Below, one piece after another: positions 25,984-33,694 of a stretch of 64,000 nucleotides of DNA. The position numbers and the translations under genes were made by a program. The notes beneath the pieces are model-generated. The model ran no database searches. It saw nothing but the letters and a program-made list of their open reading frames with translations, and was not told where the DNA came from. Positions within the stretch are counted from its first letter, which is position 1; the number at the start of each line of letters is the position of its first letter. The stretch spans positions 102,978 to 166,977 of the forward strand of contig CAMYZE010000005.1 of NCBI GenBank assembly GCA_947303805.1, written 5' to 3'. The stretch comes from an uncultured Clostridia bacterium (lineage in GTDB: Bacteria; Bacillota; Clostridia; Lachnospirales; Lachnospiraceae).

Positions 25984-26103
25984 TTATAATTCGATAATTT
26001 GCCCCATATTCTTCTTAATTGCTGCTTCTTTAACTGCAAGAGTGGCATCTTTCATACTCATTATGCTTCGAATTTCAGTTTTATTTATAACTTTTATTTT
26101 CAT
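25984..26103 (-). pseudogene. N-terminal remnant of an ornithine cyclodeaminase-like gene
   Basis: A 39-codon frame from ATG 26103, one base after the SEC-C stop codon. MKIKVINKTEIRSIMSMKDA followed by TLAVKEA resembles the start of ornithine cyclodeaminase/mu-crystallin proteins, which are over 300 residues. The rest is missing; the tRNA-Lys promoter follows at once. I read it as a truncated gene, though a short functional peptide cannot be excluded. Confidence 0.5.
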
Positions 26104-26104
26104 T

Positions 26105-26611
26105 TTATTGATTTTTTCCACAGCATTTCTTATACTTCTTACCACTACCACATGGACATGGGTCATTTGGATAAACTTTAGGCTCTTCTCTCTTTACAAT
26201 TTGTTCGTCCTTACATTTTTTATATAATTCTTTTCTTTTGTCCTCAGGTAAAATATTGTTCCACTCTTCCAATTCATAGAGCCAGCTCGCTTTTGCCTTT
26301 ACCATATTAAAATATAAATCTTCTGGTTTTATTTTAATTTTTACCTTTGAAGACTCTTTAAGTTTTTCAACTGGATTTGGCTTTTCAATAGACTCATTTA
26401 TTCCCTCCAAAAAACCAGTAAAATAAACAACATCCATGCCATATTCATTTGCAAGACCTTCTACAGTTCCAACAACTTCTTTATTGACATCAGAGAGAAG
26501 TTTTTTATAAATTTCCTTTTCTTCTTTGAAATATTTTTCCCAGACCTTTTGCATAGCCTTTTGGTCGGTTGTATCATAGGCTATTTCATGCCAACTTTCT
26601 AATAATGCCAT
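26105..26611 (-). CDS. SEC-C zinc-motif protein
   Basis: The 168-residue cytoplasmic protein is mostly helical and ends with [17 protein letters not shown], the SEC-C zinc-binding motif shared with the SecA C-terminus, which binds ribosomes and SecB. Function of such stand-alone proteins is unknown; binding to ribosomes or to a protein partner is a reasonable guess. It precedes a truncated cyclodeaminase remnant. Confidence 0.8.
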   Translation of the reverse strand: MALLESWHEIAYDTTDQKAMQKVWEKYFKEEKEIYKKLLSDVNKEVVGTVEGLANEYGMDVVYFTGFLEGINESIEKPNPVEKLKESSKVKIKIKPEDLYFNMVKAKASWLYELEEWNNILPEDKRKELYKKCKDEQIVKREEPKVYPNDPCPCGSGKKYKKCCGKNQ

Positions 26612-26649
26612 CTTCTTTTCATCCTTTCAAATTACAATTATCAACTTAC

Positions 26650-26722
26650 TTATGTAAGGGCAAACTCTAGTCGTATAGGCAAACGATTGTCGTAGAGGCG
26701 CAGTTTACAAGTCCTTACATAA
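26650..26722. repeat. hairpin with degenerate dispersed-element copies
   Basis: TTATGTAAGG (26650-26659) and CCTTACATAA (26713-26722) are inverted repeats. Between them a sequence near 26689-26712 (GTAGAGGCGCAGTTT and following) resembles a decayed copy of the 23-bp element. The rest of the 248-base gap from 26612 to 26859 holds only the hpf promoter. Confidence 0.55.
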
Positions 26723-26792
26723 AAAAATATTTTCTACCACATAAGTATTTATATATTTCTTAAATTAATTATACCACAAAACACCAATAATA

Positions 26793-26801
26793 TGCTATAA
26801 T
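26793..26801 (+). promoter_or_regulatory. extended -10 promoter of hpf
   Basis: TGCTATAAT matches TGNTATAAT; no good -35 hexamer. It lies 74 bases before the hpf start. Confidence 0.5.
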
Positions 26802-26874
26802 TATTATATAAATAATGGTAAATAATACAGCCCTAAATCTGTATTAAATTTTAACCATTGTGGCGGAGGTAAAT

Positions 26875-27414
26875 ATGAAGATAATTATTACAGGCAGAAA
26901 TGTGGATTTGACTGATGCAATCAAAGATAGGGCAAATGACAAACTTTCAAAACTTGATAAGTTCTTTACAAATGAGACTACTGCAACTGTAACTCTTAAG
27001 AAAGAAAATGGTAAGGATGTGGCTGAAATCAATATCCCAGTTAAAGGAAATCTATTAAGAGTATCTGAAAAACAAGATAATCTTTTCGCGGCAATTGACA
27101 CAGCAACTGAAAAATTAGAAAGACAAATAAGAAAATATAGAACAAAAATTCGTGACAAAAAGATTCAAACTATCATGAGAAACAACGCCGAAGGTAATTT
27201 CTCTGAAGAGAAAATTGAGGAAGAACCAACTGAGATTAAAATAGTAAAAAAGAAACAAATGTTGCTTAAGCCTATGGATGAAGAAGAAGCTTGTATGCAA
27301 CTTGATATGATTGGGCACTCATTCTTCATATATGAAAACACAAATGGCAAAATATGTGTTGCTTATAAGAGAGGCGACGGTAACTTTGGTATTATAGAGT
27401 CGGATATAGAATAA
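26875..27414 (+). CDS. hpf: long-form ribosome hibernation-promoting factor
   Basis: HPF binds the 30S decoding region and pairs 70S ribosomes into inactive 100S dimers in stationary phase. The N-terminal domain begins MKIIITGRNVDLTDAIKDRAN; a linker follows and the C-terminal dimerisation domain has LKPMDEEEACMQLDMIGHSFF and ICVAYKRGDGNFGII. I start at ATG 26875 because GGAGG is 6 bases upstream; a GTG at 26860 is less likely. Length 179 is the long form. Own promoter and terminator. Confidence 0.94.
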   Translation: MKIIITGRNVDLTDAIKDRANDKLSKLDKFFTNETTATVTLKKENGKDVAEINIPVKGNLLRVSEKQDNLFAAIDTATEKLERQIRKYRTKIRDKKIQTIMRNNAEGNFSEEKIEEEPTEIKIVKKKQMLLKPMDEEEACMQLDMIGHSFFIYENTNGKICVAYKRGDGNFGIIESDIE

Positions 27415-27430
27415 TATGTTTATAAATGAA

Positions 27431-27459
27431 AAGGGGCGGTAGTACCGCCCTTATTTTTA
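27431..27459 (+). terminator. intrinsic terminator of hpf
   Basis: GGGCGG and CCGCCC pair around a short TAGTA loop, followed by TTATTTTT, 17 bases after the stop codon. Confidence 0.9.
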
Positions 27460-27488
27460 TGCTATATATTTTACAAAATAAAAGGCAG

Positions 27489-27595
27489 AATAAAAGGGAC
27501 GGCGATAATTATTGTTGCTTTATGATTAATTTTCATTTTTTTTAAAGGAATCAAGAGTAATATTCTCCGTCCCTTTTATTTCCGTCCCTTTTATT
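27489..27595. mobile_element. MITE-like element, copy 1
   Basis: Starts AATAAAAGGGACGG (27489-27502) and ends with its inverted copy (27567-27580), 92 bp, followed by a second copy of the end (27582-27595). The interior differs from copies 4 and 5 but keeps the ends. No coding capacity. It joins directly to recombinase fragment 1. Confidence 0.8.
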
Positions 27596-27600
27596 TCTAC

Positions 27601-27652
27601 ATTTAACTATTATTTTATCTTTATTGACTTTTACCCTATCCACGAGTGCATA
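27601..27652 (-). pseudogene. serine-recombinase C-terminal fragment 1
   Basis: Translation gives YALVDRVKVNKDKIIVK, matching the end of large serine recombinases and the two other fragments at 28408 and 29318. It breaks off where the MITE-like element begins. Confidence 0.65.
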
Positions 27653-27658
27653 TAATGA

Positions 27659-27928
27659 TTATTTTTTTATTTTTTCCAATTTCAATGTATATCCAAGCGG
27701 ATATAAAATCTTTAAAATACTATTAATTTGTGGCGAATGCACCGCTTTTTCAAACCTTGCAATTTGAGATTGTTTTACATTTGCCTTTTTTGCAAGTTCA
27801 ATTTGCGATATACCCTCTTTTTCTCTTATATCAATTACACTGTTTATTAAGTTCTTTTCAAAAGCTATTGCCGTTTCATCTTCTTTTGTTAAATTTAATG
27901 ATTTTCTAATCGTTTTCCAATTTTTCAT
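27659..27928 (-). CDS. HigA-type helix-turn-helix antitoxin
   Basis: An 89-residue Xre-family protein; the HTH is SQIELAKKANVKQSQIARFE, followed by HSPQINSILKILYPLGYTLKL, typical for antitoxins that follow HigB-type toxins. It neutralises the toxin encoded 41 bases upstream and should bind the palindrome at 28341-28364 to repress both genes. The toxin-first order is usual for HigBA. Confidence 0.85.
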   Translation of the reverse strand: MKNWKTIRKSLNLTKEDETAIAFEKNLINSVIDIREKEGISQIELAKKANVKQSQIARFEKAVHSPQINSILKILYPLGYTLKLEKIKK

Positions 27929-27969
27929 ATTGTACCCCTATACATTTTAATATAATTACAATAAATTTA

Positions 27970-28323
27970 TTATTTATATTTTTCTTTGTACTCTTCAAGT
28001 CGCTTTTTTGCTTTCTCTATTTCTGCTTTAGGTGTTTTGTTGGTTTTCTTTATAAAATGAGAAAGAATAATAATTTTGTTGCCAGTAATATATGCATACA
28101 TAAATCTATTATCAAGCGGTCGCAATTCCCATATATCATCATCAACATGTCTTGCAACAGGATAGCAAATCGAACTTCCTTTCTCAGAAAGAATATCTAT
28201 ATATGCAACTATCTTTTTTAAATTTACTCTACTATCTTTGTCACTCTTCTTAGATAAGTTTTCAATGTAATCTGCGACATCACTATAGCCTTTTTTATCT
28301 TCCCAAAATTCTATATCGAACAT
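27970..28323 (-). CDS. HigB/Gp49-type RelE-superfamily toxin
   Basis: The 117-residue product contains VADYIENLSKKSDKDSRV, then ARHVDDDIWELRPLDNRFMYAY and KIIILSHFIKKTNKTPKAEI, the Gp49/HigB (DUF891) pattern. Such toxins cleave mRNA on the ribosome. It is the first gene of a two-gene operon with the HTH antitoxin, behind a promoter that coincides with a perfect palindrome. Confidence 0.87.
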   Translation of the reverse strand: MFDIEFWEDKKGYSDVADYIENLSKKSDKDSRVNLKKIVAYIDILSEKGSSICYPVARHVDDDIWELRPLDNRFMYAYITGNKIIILSHFIKKTNKTPKAEIEKAKKRLEEYKEKYK

Positions 28324-28340
28324 AATACCTCTGTTACATA

Positions 28341-28370
28341 CATTATAACAAATTTGTTATAATGCGTCAA
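28341..28370 (-). promoter_or_regulatory. higBA promoter inside a perfect 24-bp palindromic operator
   Basis: CATTATAACAAA and its exact complement form a 24-bp palindrome at 28341-28364. On the minus strand TTGACG (28365-28370), 17-base spacer, TATAAT (28342-28347) is a strong promoter, so bound antitoxin would cover the -10 and spacer. Confidence 0.85.
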
Positions 28371-28407
28371 TAATGTTTTTATCGTATAGAGTAAATTTTT
28401 CTCAGAA

Positions 28408-28569
28408 TTAAAACTGAGGCCCACTTTCCCCTTCAGTCCCATCTTTCCATATTATTGTTATATTATCTTTATTGACTTTGACCTTATCAACCAATGCATA
28501 AAACAACCCTTCGTCAAAGTCATTTAACTTATTTTTACTTGCTTTCAGGTCGTTTATGTAAGTTTCAAA
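28408..28569 (-). pseudogene. serine-recombinase C-terminal fragment 2
   Basis: In-frame translation includes FETYINDLKASKNKL, then DEGLFYALVDKVKVNKD and IIWKDGTEGE with a stop at 28408-28410. This is the C-terminal end of a large serine recombinase. A few more codons (EEIRR, to about 28583) continue in another frame, so a frameshift lies at the border. It fills most of the gap between the two toxin-antitoxin modules; the rest is the terminator at 28607-28640. Confidence 0.7.
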
Positions 28570-28606
28570 CGCCTAATTTCCTCTAAAGTTTAGTCATCGC
28601 TATAAA

Positions 28607-28640
28607 TAAAAAAGCCACCATGCCCTCGGCATACTGGCTT
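28607..28640 (-). terminator. intrinsic terminator of the RelE/ParE module
   Basis: AAGCCA and ATGCC arms pair with GGCAT and TGGCTT around CTC, with a T-rich run on the minus strand. Confidence 0.75.
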
Positions 28641-28682
28641 ATTTAACTCACATCATTTACTCATCACACCATTACGCTATCT

Positions 28683-29003
28683 TTATAGTTCAGCATTATC
28701 AAAATCCATTCCTCCATATAATATCCGTTCCATATATACAACTTTCGCTATTTCATCAACATAATAAAATATCTTATAATTAAGTGCATTAAAAGTTCTA
28801 TATTCGTGCTTCAACAATTTATTTGACTCAAATAATGTAAATGAATAAGGAAATGACATTAGTAACTTCTCTCGCACCAAAATATGATTTTCTAAATTAA
28901 CTATCAAATCATTGTTTTTGAATTTTTCTATATAGTAATCTGCAATATTATTAAAATCATCAAAATATTGCATTGTATAAACAATTTGATATTTAAATTC
29001 CAT
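28683..29003 (-). CDS. RelE/ParE-family toxin
   Basis: A 106-residue protein with the RelE/ParE layout: QYFDDFNNIADYYIEKF helix, then HEYRTFNALNYKIFYYVDE and VVYMERILYGGMDFDNA. Members either cleave ribosome-bound mRNA or poison gyrase; I cannot tell which. Its start overlaps the antitoxin gene by 11 bases, showing translational coupling. Confidence 0.85.
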   Translation of the reverse strand: MEFKYQIVYTMQYFDDFNNIADYYIEKFKNNDLIVNLENHILVREKLLMSFPYSFTLFESNKLLKHEYRTFNALNYKIFYYVDEIAKVVYMERILYGGMDFDNAEL

Positions 29004-29175
29004 ATTTTTCTTTTATCTTTTTATGGAATTCCTCTGATGTCAAAACTTCAGGATGTTCCGTATTATATTTCTCAGCTTCAAGAAGTTTGTTCGAATAATA
29101 TGTTCTTTCTTCATCAGACATAAAGTCTTTTATATCATTTTCTACGATTAAATTTTTATCTACAGATACTTGCAT
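28993..29175 (-). CDS. antitoxin of the RelE/ParE module
   Basis: From ATG 29175 (MQVSVDKNLIVENDIKDF) the product is 60 residues, mostly helical and charged, ending EVLTSEEFHKKIKEKYGI, a tail typical of antitoxins that wrap a RelE partner. A longer frame to 29226 would start inside the promoter. The weak ribosome-binding site leaves the start uncertain. Confidence 0.75.
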   Translation of the reverse strand: MQVSVDKNLIVENDIKDFMSDEERTYYSNKLLEAEKYNTEHPEVLTSEEFHKKIKEKYGI

Positions 29176-29218
29176 ATACTTGCCCTTTCTTAAAAAAATC
29201 ATATTACATCTATCGCCT

Positions 29219-29253
29219 GTATACATTATACAAAAAAATCATATATTTAGCAA
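29219..29253 (-). promoter_or_regulatory. promoter and small dyad of the RelE/ParE module
   Basis: TTGCTA (29248-29253), 17-base spacer, TATAAT (29225-29230). The dyad GTATA-N3-TATAC (29219-29231) covers the -10, a likely antitoxin operator. Confidence 0.65.
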
Positions 29254-29317
29254 TAACCATCTCTATCTCTATCAGGATAGAGTCAAGAGTTTATCAATTA
29301 AAAAATGAGACCGCCCA

Positions 29318-29407
29318 TTAACTCTCAGTCCCATCTTTCCAAATTATTGTTATATCGTTTTTATTTACTATGCCCCTATCCACCAGTGCATAAAACAGCC
29401 CTTCATC
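29318..29407 (-). pseudogene. serine-recombinase C-terminal fragment 3
   Basis: Translation DEGLFYALVDRGIVNKND and IIWKDGTES then stop, nearly the same as fragment 2. It begins 3 bases after the hydA stop codon, so a rearrangement joined it exactly to the hydrogenase operon end. Confidence 0.7.
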
Positions 29408-29410
29408 TTA

Positions 29411-31285
29411 TTAAGTCCAATCTCTTTTTACATATGATGTATGAAGTGCATGGTGTGCTTTCTCAGAACCTGGTTTTCCAAACCACTCTTTGTAGAGTTT
29501 TTGTATGTCTGGATTTTCATGAGACTTTCTAAGTTTCATGCTCTTATCTTGTTTATATAAAACTTCTGCCCTCTTTTGTCTAAAGTCGACTGTATTTCTT
29601 ATATGAGCAGAAACTTGTGGTTGTCCTCCACCATTTATACATCCGCCTGGACAACACATGATTTCTATAAATTGATAATCTGCCTTTCCTTCGCGGATAG
29701 CATCGAGCAATACTCTTGCATTTGCAGTTCCAGATGCTACAGCAACTTTTACTGTGAGACCTTTCTTTATAGTATAAGATGCTTCCTTTATTCCTTTCAT
29801 GCCACGAACTTCTTTATAATCAAGTGATTTCATCTTCTTACCTGCAAGAACTTCAGCTGCCGTTCTAAGTGCTGCTTCCATAACTCCACCAGATGCTCCA
29901 AATATTACAGCTGCTCCAGTATCAGTTCCCATAGGGCTATCAAACTCTTCTTCAGGAAGTGAGTTCCAATCGATTCCAAGTTTTTTAATCATACGAGCAA
30001 GTTCTCTTGTAGTCATAGTATAGTCAAGGTCTGGCATTCCTTTTCCAGCTGCTGACTGGTCTTCTCTATGAATCTCAAATTTCTTTGCAGTACATGGCAT
30101 AATAGATACTGAAACTATCTTCTTTGGATCTATTTTATTTTTGTGTGCATAGTAAGTTTTAAGTGTAGCACCAAACATCTGTTGAGGTGACTTACAAGTT
30201 GATAGATGTGGTAATAAATCTGGGTAATAGTTTTCTATAAACTTGATCCATCCTGGGCTGCATGATGTAATCATAGGAAGAACTGCCTTCTTTGACTTAA
30301 TTCTATCTATAAGTTCTGTTCCCTCCTCCATGATAGTGAGGTCTGCAGCAAAATCAGTGTCAAACACTTTATCAAATCCAATTCTTCTTAGGGCTGCAAC
30401 CATCTTACCTTCACCATTAGTTCCTATAGGTGCGCCAAACTCTTCTGCAATAGTCGCACGAACTGCTGGTGCAGTTTGCACAACTACAAACTTTTCAGGA
30501 TCTCTTATTGCATCAAGCACTTTATCAGCATCTGACTTCTCATAAAGTGCTCCAACAGGACAGACATTAATACATTGTCCGCAGTGCACACAAGATGTCT
30601 CGCCAAGTGGCATATCAAACTGACTACCAACTATAGTCTTAAATCCTCTATTATTTGTACCTATAACTCCAACAGATTGAAGTTTAGAACAAGCTGCTAT
30701 ACATCTACGGCAAAGTACACATTTAGAATTATCTCTTATAAGATGTACAGCAGAGTCGTCAATCTTAGTAGGTGTTTTAGCACCTTGATATTTTGTATCA
30801 TCAACTCCATTAGCACGAGCAAGTGCAAGAAGTTCACAGTTTCCAGAGCGAACGCATGACAAGCAATCCATTCTGTGATTTGAAAGTATAAGTTCTATAG
30901 TTTTCTTTCTTGACTCAACTACTCTTTTTGTATTTGTAAATATCTCTATTCCTTCATTTATAGGGTATACGCAGGCTGCTACAAGAGATCTTGCATTTTT
31001 AACTTCAACCATACATATACGACAAGCTGCAATTTCATTTAGATCCTTTAAGAAACATAGTGTAGGAATCTCAATATTTGCAAGCCTACATGCTTCAAGG
31101 ATAGTTGAACCAACAGGAGCCTTATAATCTATGCCATTGATTTTGATGTTTAACATTTTATTTTGAACCTTGCTATCTACTTTTTTAGTAGTTGCCTTTG
31201 TAGCTTTAGCTTTTGTAGTTTTTGCTTTTGCAACAACTTTCTTAGTAGTTTTCTTAGCAACAGTTTTCTTCGCTGTTTTCTTCAT
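29411..31285 (-). CDS. hydA: [FeFe] hydrogenase catalytic subunit HydA with a lysine-rich N-terminal tail
   Basis: Produces or uses H2 in the electron-bifurcating HydABC complex. After the tail come a [2Fe-2S] domain (AACRICMVEV), a His-Cys [4Fe-4S] site (HRMDCLSCVRSGNC), two [4Fe-4S] motifs (CVLCRRC, CVHCGQC), then the H-cluster motifs TSCSPGW, MPCTAKKFE and MCCPGGCINGGGQ, and the small-subunit end HTSYVKRDWT. The first 43 residues are about 40 percent Lys plus Ala and Thr, like histone H1 tails. They are real by position: AGGAGG lies just before ATG 31285. Confidence 0.95.
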   Translation of the reverse strand: MKKTAKKTVAKKTTKKVVAKAKTTKAKATKATTKKVDSKVQNKMLNIKINGIDYKAPVGSTILEACRLANIEIPTLCFLKDLNEIAACRICMVEVKNARSLVAACVYPINEGIEIFTNTKRVVESRKKTIELILSNHRMDCLSCVRSGNCELLALARANGVDDTKYQGAKTPTKIDDSAVHLIRDNSKCVLCRRCIAACSKLQSVGVIGTNNRGFKTIVGSQFDMPLGETSCVHCGQCINVCPVGALYEKSDADKVLDAIRDPEKFVVVQTAPAVRATIAEEFGAPIGTNGEGKMVAALRRIGFDKVFDTDFAADLTIMEEGTELIDRIKSKKAVLPMITSCSPGWIKFIENYYPDLLPHLSTCKSPQQMFGATLKTYYAHKNKIDPKKIVSVSIMPCTAKKFEIHREDQSAAGKGMPDLDYTMTTRELARMIKKLGIDWNSLPEEEFDSPMGTDTGAAVIFGASGGVMEAALRTAAEVLAGKKMKSLDYKEVRGMKGIKEASYTIKKGLTVKVAVASGTANARVLLDAIREGKADYQFIEIMCCPGGCINGGGQPQVSAHIRNTVDFRQKRAEVLYKQDKSMKLRKSHENPDIQKLYKEWFGKPGSEKAHHALHTSYVKRDWT

Positions 31286-31297
31286 CTCCTCTACCTC

Positions 31298-33172
31298 CTA
31301 TCCTTTAGTTATTGCGCCGAACTTACAATTAGTAAAGCAAGTTCCACACTTGATACATTTGCTTTGATCAATTACATGAGGTTGTTTAAGTGTACCTGTT
31401 ATACAGTTTACTGGACAATTCCTTGCGCAAAGCGTACAACCTTTACACTTATCAGCGTCAATCTTATATTGTAATAACTTCTTACAAACACCAGCAGAAC
31501 ATTTTTTCTCTTTAATATGCTCTATGTATTCTTTCCTAAAGTTTTTCATAGTAGAGAGAATTGGATTTGGAGCAGTTTGGCCAAGTCCACAGAGCGCATT
31601 ATCTTTTATGTAGCCAGCTAACTCTTCAAGTTCAACCAAATCTTTTTCTTCACCTTTTCCTTCAGTAATTCTCTCAAGTGTTTCAAGCATTCTCTTTGTA
31701 CCTATACGACAAGGAGTACACTTACCGCAAGACTCTTCAGCGATAAATGTCATATAAAACTTTGCAATGTCAACCATACAATCAGTCTCATCCATTACAA
31801 TGAGACCACCTGATCCCATCATAGAACCTATCTTCGTAAGGTTATCATAATCAATTTTTACATCAAGATTTTCAGCAGAAATACATCCACCTGATGGTCC
31901 TCCAGTCTGAGCTGCTTTAAACTTCTTGCCACCTGGTATGCCACCACCTATATCTTCTATAACTTCACGAAGTGTGATTCCCATAGGCACTTCTACAAGA
32001 CCTACATTGTGAACTTTTCCACCAAGTGCAAATACTTTTGTACCTGGTGATGTAGGAGTTCCCATAGATCTAAACCACTTTGCACCATTATTAATTATTT
32101 TAGGGATATTAGCATAAGTCTCAACATTATTTAAAACTGTTGGCTTATCAAATAGACCTTTTAATGCAGGGAATGGTGGACGAGCATGTGGCTCACCACG
32201 TTTTCCTTCTATACTTGCCATGAGTGCTGTCTCTTCGCCACATACAAACGCTCCAGCACCAAGACGAAGTTCTATATCAAAATCAAAACCTGTACCAAAA
32301 ATATTTTTGCCAAGTAATCCATATTCACGAGCTTGAGCAATTGCAATATTTAATCTATCAACTGCTATAGGATATTCTGCACGAACATATATAAATCCTT
32401 TAGTAGCATCAATTGAATATCCCGCTATCGCCATAGCTTCTAAGATACAATGTGGGTCTCCTTCAAGAATTGATCTATCCATGAATGCACCAGGGTCACC
32501 CTCATCTGCATTACATGCTACATACTTTTGATCAGCCTTATTTGGGCGAGCAAGCGCCCACTTTTTTCCTGTTGGGAAGCCAGCGCCACCACGTCCGCGA
32601 AGTCCAGAGTCTAATACTTCTTTTATAACAGAATCAGGATCCATGCTTGTGAGAACTTTGTATAGTGCTTGATATCCACCTGTTCCAATGTACTCATCAA
32701 TTTTTTCAGGATCAATAATTCCACAGTTTTGAAGTGCTATTCTTTTTTGTTTCTTAAAAAAGTTTGTGTCTTCTACTGATACAAACTTATCACCTTTTAT
32801 AGTCTCACTATAAACTAAATCCTTAACAGGATTTCCACCTATTATATGCTCATCAACTATTCTTTCAACGTCCTCTGGTTTAACGCCTGTATAAAATATT
32901 CCTTCTGGATAAACTTGCATAATAGGACCAAGAGCACAGAGACCATGACAACCTGTAGTGACAATAGTCACCTTATCAAGTGCATTTCTATCTTTCAACA
33001 CTTCTATAAACTTGTCTTTAATAACAAGCGATTTAGAAGACTGACATCCAGTGCCGGCGCAAAGAGAAATGATTCTCTTGCCATCCTTACACGTATGAAT
33101 ATTTTCGTGTAGCCTTTGCTCAACTATAGGAGCAAATTTTTCTTTAATCTGATTTAATTTTTCAATCGTCAT
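31298..33172 (-). CDS. hydB: HydB, NADH-binding NuoF-like subunit
   Basis: HydB carries FMN, binds NADH and is the bifurcation site. Domains: N-terminal thioredoxin-like [2Fe-2S] (CAGTGCQSSKS, TTGCHGLCALGP), NuoF core with GRGGAGFPTGKKW, the SLBB region, the [4Fe-4S] motif ESCGKCTPCRIGT, and a C-terminal pair of [4Fe-4S] motifs (CKGCTLCARNCP, CIKCGTCFTNC). Length 624 is normal. It lies 12 bases from hydA and 12 from hydC. Confidence 0.95.
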   Translation of the reverse strand: MTIEKLNQIKEKFAPIVEQRLHENIHTCKDGKRIISLCAGTGCQSSKSLVIKDKFIEVLKDRNALDKVTIVTTGCHGLCALGPIMQVYPEGIFYTGVKPEDVERIVDEHIIGGNPVKDLVYSETIKGDKFVSVEDTNFFKKQKRIALQNCGIIDPEKIDEYIGTGGYQALYKVLTSMDPDSVIKEVLDSGLRGRGGAGFPTGKKWALARPNKADQKYVACNADEGDPGAFMDRSILEGDPHCILEAMAIAGYSIDATKGFIYVRAEYPIAVDRLNIAIAQAREYGLLGKNIFGTGFDFDIELRLGAGAFVCGEETALMASIEGKRGEPHARPPFPALKGLFDKPTVLNNVETYANIPKIINNGAKWFRSMGTPTSPGTKVFALGGKVHNVGLVEVPMGITLREVIEDIGGGIPGGKKFKAAQTGGPSGGCISAENLDVKIDYDNLTKIGSMMGSGGLIVMDETDCMVDIAKFYMTFIAEESCGKCTPCRIGTKRMLETLERITEGKGEEKDLVELEELAGYIKDNALCGLGQTAPNPILSTMKNFRKEYIEHIKEKKCSAGVCKKLLQYKIDADKCKGCTLCARNCPVNCITGTLKQPHVIDQSKCIKCGTCFTNCKFGAITKG

Positions 33173-33184
33173 ATAAATTCCCTC

Positions 33185-33673
33185 CTATTTAAACTCTGCT
33201 AATATCTTTGAAACCATGTCTGGAGTAAGTTTGCCATATACTTCTTCATTTACCTTCATGACAGGTGCAAGGCCACAAGCACCAAGACATCTACATGAGT
33301 CAAGTGAAAACTTTCTATCAGCAGTACATTCACCATTTTTAATCTTCAATTGCTTCTCAATTGCTTCAAGAATCTTTCCTGAACCTTTTACATAGCAAGC
33401 AGTGCCAAGACAAACAGATATATGATATTGACCTCTTGGAACTAAATTAAATTGTGCATAAAAAGTTGCAACCTCATAAACCTTTTCCATAGGAATGTTT
33501 AATTCCTTTGAGATTATGCGTTGAACTTCTTCTGGCAAGTAACCATAAATTTTTTGAGCTTCTTGCATAATCATTATAAGTGGACCAGGATCACTTTTAT
33601 GTGCACTAATAAAAGATTTAAGTTGACTCTCTTGCTCTTTAGTGCCATTAAAAGCTATTGACGACTTACTCAT
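33185..33673 (-). CDS. hydC: HydC, NuoE-like [2Fe-2S] subunit
   Basis: A 162-residue thioredoxin-like [2Fe-2S] protein. The cluster cysteines are in CLGTACYVKGS and DSCRCLGACGLAP; the N-terminal helical part EAQKIYGYLPEEVQRII is the NuoE pattern. It passes electrons between HydB and HydA. The order hydC-hydB-hydA in the direction of transcription is standard. Confidence 0.95.
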   Translation of the reverse strand: MSKSSIAFNGTKEQESQLKSFISAHKSDPGPLIMIMQEAQKIYGYLPEEVQRIISKELNIPMEKVYEVATFYAQFNLVPRGQYHISVCLGTACYVKGSGKILEAIEKQLKIKNGECTADRKFSLDSCRCLGACGLAPVMKVNEEVYGKLTPDMVSKILAEFK

Positions 33674-33694
33674 TGCAAATATCCTCCTTGATAT

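Noticed and set aside
26104..26166. Longer start for the cyclodeaminase-like remnant
   Set aside because: It overlaps the SEC-C zinc motif in another frame and is not family-like.
29305..29532. Plus-strand frame over the end of hydA
   Set aside because: Shadow of hydA and recombinase fragment 3.
31163..31474. Plus-strand frames opposite the HydA lysine tail
   Set aside because: Low-complexity mirror of the Lys codons; no ribosome-binding site.
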